From M55B167 sp964406095 (GTDB lineage Bacteria; Verrucomicrobiota; Kiritimatiellia; RFP12; UBA1067), in contig CAYOQJ010000063.1 of assembly GCA_964406095.1 (NCBI GenBank), positions 1-24,369 on the forward strand: DNA of 24,369 nt, in the 5' to 3' direction. Position 1 is the first letter of the stretch. Each line of letters begins with the position of its first letter. Below, piece by piece: positions 1 to 4,630 of the stretch. The notes under the pieces were generated by a model. The model did no database searches. It was not told where the DNA came from and worked only from the letters and a program-made list of their open reading frames with translations. The position numbers and the translations under genes are program-made.

Positions 1-95
1 TTTTTCCTGGATTTCGGAGGTGGCTCCGGTTCGTCAGGATCATTGTCCTCTTCGTTCAGAGCCTGTTCAAAATCCAGCCCCAGATTCAGCATCAT
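1..95 (-). CDS. possible 5' part of a gene leaving the window, unknown function
   Basis: The minus strand has an open frame from an ATG-ATG pair at 95 to the window edge. It encodes about 31 residues, beginning MMLNLGLDFEQALNEEDND and continuing into an acidic, proline-rich stretch with a basic end. The composition looks like a real, probably disordered, segment. However, no ribosome binding site precedes the ATG, and the frame stays open upstream into the 3' end of the GIY-YIG gene, so the true start is uncertain. The first copy of a 17-bp direct repeat (101-117) lies just upstream and is in frame with it. I do not recognise the protein. It may be the start of a gene, or the remainder of one whose upstream part was separated by the GIY-YIG unit. 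Confidence 0.3.
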   Translation of the reverse strand, partial: MMLNLGLDFEQALNEEDNDPDEPEPPPKSRK

Positions 96-100
96 CTGGA

Positions 101-117
101 TACGCTGCGGTCGAAGC
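101..117. repeat. 17-bp direct repeat, left copy flanking the GIY-YIG gene
   Basis: The sequence tacgctgcggtcgaagc is identical to 474-490. The two copies lie 373 bp apart in the same orientation and bracket the GIY-YIG gene, as expected for a duplicated target or attachment core of a small mobile unit. This copy lies 9 bp beyond the GIY-YIG stop codon. Confidence 0.75.
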
Positions 118-126
118 GATTTGCGC

Positions 127-372
127 TTAGAAATGTCGGGAGGCGAAAACTCTGCCGGAGTGTGACTTGAGATATTTTTCGAAGGCAGCAGCACGTGCTC
201 GATCATTAAATGATATTGCGGTGCGTATCTTCCAAGGTTTATGTTTAGCAGTATGCGGACAGCCGCCTTCGTTGTGCTTTTGCAGGCGGGTTTTTAAATT
301 ATCGGTCAATCCAGTGTAGTGCTGGCTGGGATCATTGAGGCTTTGCAGAATATATACGTAGGTGTGTGCCAT
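127..372 (-). CDS. small GIY-YIG nuclease-domain protein (UPF0213/YhbQ-like)
   Basis: This is a complete 81-residue protein, the usual size for stand-alone GIY-YIG proteins. Visible motif elements are YVYILQS at the N-terminus, the HYTGLT variant of the second tyrosine motif, TRLQKHN carrying the conserved arginine, and FEKYLKS carrying the metal-binding glutamate, followed by the family-typical tail RVFASRHF. Catalytic residues therefore appear intact. The biochemical role of these short proteins is mostly unknown; related domains cut DNA. The gene lies downstream of tmRNA in the same orientation, without an obvious ribosome binding site, and is flanked by a 17-bp direct repeat. Read-through from the tmRNA promoter is a plausible source of expression. 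Family assignment is firm; function is not. Confidence 0.85.
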   Translation of the reverse strand: MAHTYVYILQSLNDPSQHYTGLTDNLKTRLQKHNEGGCPHTAKHKPWKIRTAISFNDRARAAAFEKYLKSHSGRVFASRHF

Positions 373-473
373 CTGGCTTGCCCGGGCGTAGTTCGCAGCG
401 TTGAATGGTTAGCCCGGCTTCGGATTTCTCGCAGAGCGCGAAATACTACGCCGTGGCAGGCTTCTCCCTTCGC

Positions 474-490
474 TACGCTGCGGTCGAAGC
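474..490. repeat. 17-bp direct repeat, right copy next to the tmRNA 3' end
   Basis: This is identical to 101-117 and ends one base from the position encoding the tmRNA 3'-CCA (492-494). Stable RNA 3' ends are common integration points. The copy also overlaps one arm of a small inverted repeat, ggcttc (459-464) with gaagcc (486-491), which would fold directly downstream of tmRNA on the minus strand. Confidence 0.75.
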
Positions 491-491
491 C

Positions 492-844
492 TGGTGGAGG
501 CGGGGGGATTTGAACCCCCGTCCGAATAAGAGTCACACTCGCTTCTACATGCATAGTGCCCTGTGAAGTTCTCGCTCCGCAGACCGACAGCGCACAAACT
601 ATCATTGGAGCCAGTCCTCTGTTGTTTTCACCCAAACTCCCGCGGACACGAAGTTTGAACTAACCTGCTAATCGACGTTCAACATCCCTCAACAGGTATC
701 GGGGAGTGAACGTGGCCGCAATTAGGCAGCCATTGCATAACTATTGTTAGCATTTATTGTTTTTAACCGATGATTTACGAGGCCAACGGTCATCCTCGAC
801 ATGCAACGAATGCTTCAACTTACCCGTCGAATCCAGTCGCCCCC
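492..844 (-). ncRNA. ssrA: tmRNA (transfer-messenger RNA)
   Basis: tmRNA rescues stalled ribosomes by trans-translation and tags the nascent chain for proteolysis. On the minus strand the gene starts GGGGGCGACTGGATTCGACG, the hallmark tmRNA 5' end, at 844. It ends with a T-arm containing GGTTCAAATCC and the encoded CCA at 492. The first seven bases pair with CGCCTCC before the CCA, with one G-U. The mRNA-like part reads GCT AAC AAT AGT TAT GCA ATG GCT GCC TAA (751 to 722), giving a tag of AANNSYAMAA including the alanine carried by tmRNA. It is 353 nt, a normal size for a one-piece tmRNA. Any plus-strand ORF and the 109-codon minus ORF across it are spurious. Confidence 0.96.
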
Positions 845-1023
845 AAAAATGGGATGTGTCTCTTAACAACATCTTATTATCGCAGATTCACCGCACAAAA
901 GCAACTGCCATTAATACTTAAAAATTTTTCGCTTCTCTGTTTAGGCTGAGTATCATAAAATAGCTATGACATTTTAGTTTTTTAAAGACACGCAAATAAC
1001 CTTAAAGCCACTAAGGCCAGTAA
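845..1023. other. intergenic region between tmRNA and the four-helix-bundle remnant
   Basis: Apart from the minus-strand tmRNA promoter, this AT-rich stretch shows no gene. Its right part (985-1023) contains loosely repeated units such as aaagccactaagg and ccagtaagg, resembling decayed leader repeats that precede IVP-like genes. Confidence 0.5.
876..904 (-). promoter_or_regulatory. sigma70-type promoter of tmRNA
   Basis: Read on the minus strand, TTGCTT (-35, 904-899) and GATAAT (-10, 881-876) are separated by exactly 17 bp. The -10 box lies about 31 nt upstream of the mature tmRNA 5' end, implying a short 5' leader removed by RNase P, as known for tmRNA precursors. Confidence 0.65.
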
Positions 1024-1320
1024 GGAGAAAATGTTGTAACTGATGAACTAATCCCCCGAAGGGGCAATTACCGCCAGCTGATAAGCTATCAGAAATCAGA
1101 AGCTATTTATGATATAATCTATTGTTTTTGCAAAACATATCTGCGACGTGGAGATCGCACCATTGATCAGATGGTGCAGGCGGCAAGATCTGGTAAGCAG
1201 AATATCGTGGAAGACTTGGCGGCTTCGGCGACTTCCAGCGAAACGGAAATTAAACTGGTGAGTGTGGCGAAAGCTAGTTTGCAGGAACTTTTGATCGATT
1301 ATGAAGATATAGTTTTATAG
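1024..1320 (+). pseudogene. four-helix-bundle protein (23S rRNA IVP-like family), decayed
   Basis: An open frame of 98 codons before the TAG shows clear resemblance to the four-helix-bundle family related to proteins encoded in 23S rRNA intervening sequences. Visible stretches are ELIPRRGNYRQLISYQKSE, then RTIDQMVQAARSGKQNIVE, then ASLQELLIDYED. No ATG, GTG or TTG lies in frame between the upstream TAA (1021-1023) and the conserved N-terminal block, so the start codon has been lost. The protein also stops right after DYED, whereas relatives as I recall them continue with further helices. An ATG at 1031 in another frame leads to an immediate stop. The leader (about 985-1030) carries short phased repeats of the kind often seen before such genes. 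I call it a truncated remnant; initiation at a non-standard codon cannot be excluded. Confidence 0.7.
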
Positions 1321-1372
1321 AAATTTTCTGGCCAAATATGAGATAAAAACCGGAGCGGGAAATTAAAATGAT

Positions 1373-1984
1373 ATGAAAAAACAAACAGACGACCGTTTTA
1401 CGATATTCCGTGATGAGATCGCGTTCTGGGAATTGTTGTTTGAACAATCCAGAGATGGCATTGTCATTATCACCACCAAGGGCGCGGTCTATGAAGCCAA
1501 CAATCAGTTTGCCGATATGATTGGATATTCAGCGAGTGAAGTTAATAAGCTGCATGTATGGGATTGGGATGCTGTATATGATAAGGCGGCGTTGTTGGAA
1601 ATGCTTGAGACAGTCGATGCGCTAGGGGATCATTTTGTGACAAAACACCTTCGAAAGGATGGTTCTCAGTATGATGTTGAGATCAGTACCAGCGGAACCA
1701 CATATCAGGGGCATAAACTGATACTCTGTATCTGCCGAGATATCACCGAACGGTTACAGATCGAAAGAGAGAGAGAGACGCTTGTTAACAAACTGCAAAA
1801 GGCGCTCTCCGAGATTCAAACGCTGGAAGGCATTATTCCTATCTGCGCCGGTTGTAAGAAAATTCGTGATGATACTGGATATTGGTCACAAGTGGAGGCG
1901 TATGTTTCCAAGCACACCCAGGCACGGTTTTCACACGGATTGTGTCCTGAATGCACAAAAAAGTACTATCCGGATATGCGATGA
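1373..1984 (+). CDS. PAS-domain sensor with C-terminal CxxC/CxxC module
   Basis: This 203-residue cytoplasmic protein has no signal peptide or membrane segment. Residues about 15-130 form a PAS domain: LLFEQSRDGIVIITTKGAVYE opens it (as separate conserved blocks) and ends in the typical ICRDITER, where the PAC motif leads into a helix. A short coiled-coil-like linker (LVNKLQKALSEIQTL) follows. The final ~45 residues carry IPICAGCKKIRDDTGYW and later LCPECTKKYYP, giving two Cys-x2-Cys pairs suited to binding one zinc ion. That module is commonly found at the ends of PAS or response-regulator proteins. No kinase, cyclase or DNA-binding output is present, so it probably signals through protein contacts. 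A GGAG lies about 19 nt upstream of the start, a rather long spacing. The neighbours suggest no pathway. Confidence 0.85.
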   Translation: MKKQTDDRFTIFRDEIAFWELLFEQSRDGIVIITTKGAVYEANNQFADMIGYSASEVNKLHVWDWDAVYDKAALLEMLETVDALGDHFVTKHLRKDGSQYDVEISTSGTTYQGHKLILCICRDITERLQIERERETLVNKLQKALSEIQTLEGIIPICAGCKKIRDDTGYWSQVEAYVSKHTQARFSHGLCPECTKKYYPDMR

Positions 1985-2140
1985 CCAGAAAGCAGATTCA
2001 TGCCTTTGGTGCAAACTTTGGCCGGTGAATTTTTCCCGAACTGAAGTGTACCTGAAGATAAGTTTTAACACGGAGGCACGGAGAAGCGCAGGGAGTTTTT
2101 TATCCGCGAACTTGTGCGAAAGTATGATGTAGTTTTATCA
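1985..2140. other. intergenic stretch with a decayed leader-like repeat
   Basis: The interval holds no convincing gene. At 2068-2097 it carries tandemly similar units (acacggaggc, acggagaagc, gcagggag), followed by ttttttatccgcgaac. Such G-A-rich leaders typically precede GxxExxY or four-helix-bundle genes, but none follows here, so it looks like a relic. The 3' end of the discoidin-repeat gene on the opposite strand runs into this sequence. Confidence 0.4.
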
Positions 2141-4055
2141 ACGAATCATAAAAAACGTTCCCTGAGGGGGGGGGAGGTGGTTCGCAGAAAAACAGGACTT
2201 CGCCCAAAGCTACAGTGTGGTTAACGTCGGCCGGCTGATAATTTTTGTTAATATCCAGCGCAACGTAGCGTCCGCTGACATCGGTGAACCCCAACACATT
2301 ATGGCAGCTCTGGGTTGATCCTCCGGGATTTTGCAGCAAAAACATATCGCGTGCGACAAGGGTCCAGTCACTGCTGTTAAATGTTGTTTGATCCAGATGC
2401 GAGTTGCTGAAAGCGCTGTCGTCGCGTATCCAGACATTCAACGATCTGACTGAGCGTTCAACAACTTCACCGGTGGCCGGGTTGAAATTGAAAATACTGA
2501 GCGCATCAAGATTACGAATGTCGCCAAGATCATAAATGAGCCACATGTCATTAGCTTTATGGCCGCTGACGGTGGTTGACGACCAGGCGTGATTTTCACC
2601 AAAAATTCCCAAGCCCGGCAGATATTGATATTTGGAGTAATCGCCCTCCTGACCAGGCTCGCCGATAAAGTCAAGACCGGTGCCGTTGATCGTGTTAATT
2701 GCGCCGCGCGTTGTCGGCTGTTCGTTAAATACAAGTTCATCGTAGGCAATTGCGCTGGTGGGAACTACCCGGACAGAATTGGTGAGATTTAAACTGCCGT
2801 AGAGCTGAACCTCGCCCAGACCGACACCGCTAGCGTAAGCATAACTACTGTTGACATCAATGGCTACCATACGGGCGTTAATGCCATTCAGAGCTATAAC
2901 ATTCGATACCTGCTGGGTTGTTCCTCCGGGATTCTGGTAGAGTCTTAGATCGGAATTAACCGTCACCAGTGTCCAGCCGTTTGTGTTGAACGGCACTCCG
3001 TTGGTGCGGGTATTGTTAAAATCCATATCTTCACGAACCCACAAATCAATATCTTTAGCACCGCGAACCGCGGTAGAGCTGACTGGAGGGTTGAAGTTGA
3101 AAATGTTGAGCGCATTAAGTTCACAAACAGCGCCAAGGTCGATAATCACCCACATGTCATCCGGCGTGGTAGTTGTTTCTATTCTTAGTCCAAACCATTC
3201 GGTGTCATAGCCGTAAGTGTCGAAGCAAAAATCATATTCATACTTAGTGTAATCACCCTCTTCTCCCGGGGCACCGGTAAAAAGTAGCCCCGAGCCGTTT
3301 ATCAGATTAATTGCTTCACGACGATCACCAGCTTCAAAATTTGAGTAGGCGTTTACCGGATTGAGCAACTGAGATTCAGAGATAGATAAGCTGCCGAAGA
3401 CCTGCACCTCGTCTATCAGCGAATATATCGCATTGCCGTAACTGCTGTTGATATCCAGCGCGACATAGCGTCCTTTGATGCCTTGTAAACCGGATAGAAC
3501 ACCAGCGGCACTTTCATTTGAGCCTCCGCTGTATTGGGTCAGGGTCATATTGTTGTTAATTGTCAGGAGAGTCCACCCATTTGTGCTGAACTGCACTCCG
3601 TCAAGATTGCTGTTGGAAAAACCACTATCCTCTCGAACCCAGATATCCAGTGATTGTGTCTCACGGTCGGTATTAACTCCGTTCAGCAGTGGATTAAAAT
3701 TAAAAATGTTGATCGCATCAAGCTCATATATCTGGCCTAAATCAATAATAGCCCATAGTTTGTCTATATTTTTATCAGCGGCATAACCTGTCCAACAGGT
3801 ATACACTCCATGTTCATTTATGCAGGGTGCTATCTGATATTTTGTGTAATCATGTTCTTCGCCGATCGCTCCGGTAAAAACCAGCCCGGTGCCGTCGATC
3901 ATGTGGGTGGGAGCTCTTTGTGTTTCCTTGCCGGCGGAGCCGGAATCATACCATGAACCTGCAATCGCACCCTGTGGTTTGACCAACTCTGCCATGCTGA
4001 CACAAACCATACCTAATATAATAACAACAGACAGCAACCTAATTTTCATAATCAT
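2100..4055 (-). CDS. secreted protein with three discoidin-like (F5/8 type C-like) repeats
   Basis: The protein has 651 residues with the start at 4055. A strong GGAGG (4065-4061) sits 5 nt before that ATG, while the upstream in-frame ATG at 4067 overlaps this Shine-Dalgarno sequence. Residues 1-22 are a signal peptide (MKIRLLSVVIILGMVCVSMA core). Three repeats of about 200 residues follow (roughly 23-224, 225-423, 424-623). Each contains GTGL-F-G, DMW-I-DLG, LDA-IFNFNP, IWVRED, GWTL and GRYVALDIN blocks. These are beta-sandwich carbohydrate-binding-like modules of the galactose-binding/discoidin type, so binding to glycans or cell surfaces is likely. No catalytic domain or cell-wall anchor is seen. 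The C-terminus follows a run of nine C (minus strand, 2174-2166) in a five-proline stretch. One base more or less changes the tail and ends the protein at about 2150 or 2140. Confidence 0.8.
   Translation of the reverse strand: MIMKIRLLSVVIILGMVCVSMAELVKPQGAIAGSWYDSGSAGKETQRAPTHMIDGTGLVFTGAIGEEHDYTKYQIAPCINEHGVYTCWTGYAADKNIDKLWAIIDLGQIYELDAINIFNFNPLLNGVNTDRETQSLDIWVREDSGFSNSNLDGVQFSTNGWTLLTINNNMTLTQYSGGSNESAAGVLSGLQGIKGRYVALDINSSYGNAIYSLIDEVQVFGSLSISESQLLNPVNAYSNFEAGDRREAINLINGSGLLFTGAPGEEGDYTKYEYDFCFDTYGYDTEWFGLRIETTTTPDDMWVIIDLGAVCELNALNIFNFNPPVSSTAVRGAKDIDLWVREDMDFNNTRTNGVPFNTNGWTLVTVNSDLRLYQNPGGTTQQVSNVIALNGINARMVAIDVNSSYAYASGVGLGEVQLYGSLNLTNSVRVVPTSAIAYDELVFNEQPTTRGAINTINGTGLDFIGEPGQEGDYSKYQYLPGLGIFGENHAWSSTTVSGHKANDMWLIYDLGDIRNLDALSIFNFNPATGEVVERSVRSLNVWIRDDSAFSNSHLDQTTFNSSDWTLVARDMFLLQNPGGSTQSCHNVLGFTDVSGRYVALDINKNYQPADVNHTVALGEVLFFCEPPPPPSGNVFYDSLIKLHHTFAQVRG
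2166..2174. repeat. 9-bp homopolymer G/C tract inside the discoidin-repeat gene
   Basis: Nine consecutive G on the plus strand (C on the coding strand) lie near the 3' end of the gene. Such tracts slip during replication and sequencing. In the given frame the tail is SGNVFYDSLIKLHH and onwards; with eight C it would be QGTFFMIR and stop. Confidence 0.8.
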
Positions 4056-4197
4056 GACGACCTCCATTGATTAATTACCCTAATTCTAACAAGAATAACC
4101 GATAAAATAATTAGTGACAGGCATTATTTAGAGGAATGGAATAATCGCTAAAAGCTTAATTTTAATTTTTCATTAAAAATTATGCGCCATTGCGGGG

Positions 4198-4227
4198 TTG
4201 ACATTTTGACCCTGCCCCTCACATAAT
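4198..4227 (+). promoter_or_regulatory. promoter-like motif, target unclear
   Basis: TTGACA (4198-4203) and CATAAT (4222-4227) are spaced by 18 bp, a good sigma70 match. No ORF with a ribosome binding site follows closely. A transcript from here would run antisense to tRNA-Pro and reach the cytochrome gene at 4631 with a leader of about 400 nt. Confidence 0.45.
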
Positions 4228-4413
4228 AGGTGCCGTCGGTAAGATGTGAAATAACTCTAATATTCCTAGAGGATGCCAGTGTATCTACAAAGAACGGCAA
4301 AACGGATTTTATAAAAATTCAGGTCGTAGGGGAAAAGGTTTGGCTCCGGTTTGGCTTTCGTCGCGCTGAGTCACGCAATTTACCGTTTTTGGAGCGTCAT
4401 CCGGACATAGACG

Positions 4414-4456
4414 AAAAAAGCCCTTATTCAGTGAGTAAAATCATGGATATGGGCTT
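4414..4456 (-). terminator. possible rho-independent terminator of tRNA-Pro
   Basis: Downstream of tRNA-Pro on the minus strand, AAGCCC (4456-4451) pairs with GGGCTT (4423-4418), and the right arm runs into a T-rich tail. The stem is 6 bp and the loop long (27 nt), so the structure is weaker than usual. Confidence 0.45.
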
Positions 4457-4462
4457 AAGAAA

Positions 4463-4539
4463 TGGTCGGGGCGGAGGGATTTGAACCCCCGACATCCAGC
4501 TCCCAAAGCTGGCGCACTACCAGGCTGTGCAACGCCCCG
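4463..4539 (-). tRNA. tRNA-Pro, anticodon UGG
   Basis: This 77-nt minus-strand gene begins CGGGGCG and ends CGCCCCGACCA, giving a full 7-bp acceptor stem and an encoded CCA. The anticodon arm CCAGC-TTTGGGA-GCTGG places TGG in the anticodon, which reads CCA and other proline codons. The T-arm GGGGGTTCAAATCCCTC is canonical, and the D-arm GCAC...GTGC is present. Confidence 0.95.
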
Positions 4540-4553
4540 TTGAAAAGGCTGGT

Positions 4554-4582
4554 AGAATAGGATATCTCGGTATGAAATGCAA
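4554..4582 (-). promoter_or_regulatory. sigma70-type promoter of tRNA-Pro
   Basis: On the minus strand, TTGCAT (-35, 4582-4577) and TATTCT (-10, 4559-4554) are spaced by 17 bp, and the -10 lies 14 nt from the mature tRNA 5' end. The -35 box covers the ATG at 4577 that opens the longest cytochrome reading frame, which argues against that ATG being the cytochrome start. Confidence 0.65.
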
Positions 4583-4630
4583 CAGGATTTTCTTGCATGC
4601 GCCAGAGGGGGTGCATCAGAGGTTTTAGTT

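Larger units (their letters stand above)
4068..4462. other. gene-poor region between the discoidin gene and tRNA-Pro
   Basis: No convincing coding sequence lies here. An 84-codon plus-strand frame from a GTG at 4230 runs into the antisense of tRNA-Pro and has unprotein-like composition. The region contains a plus-strand promoter-like motif (4198-4227) and the possible tRNA terminator (4414-4456). The left part (4140-4190) is very AT-rich. Confidence 0.6.

Noticed and set aside
306..635. 109-codon minus-strand ORF, and plus-strand/minus-strand ORFs at 319-513 and 409-597
   Set aside because: They lie across the tmRNA gene and its flank; the RNA gene explains the sequence.
1782..2132. 116-codon plus-strand ORF
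   Set aside because: It is the +1-frame shadow of the PAS gene, running into the relic leader.
4230..4484. 84-codon plus-strand ORF
   Set aside because: It opens with GTG, has no ribosome binding site, has unprotein-like composition and ends within antisense tRNA-Pro.
4577..4630. Upstream ATG extending the cytochrome by 18 residues
   Set aside because: It coincides with the -35 box of tRNA-Pro and puts non-signal sequence before a good export signal; the ATG at 4631 has a ribosome binding site.
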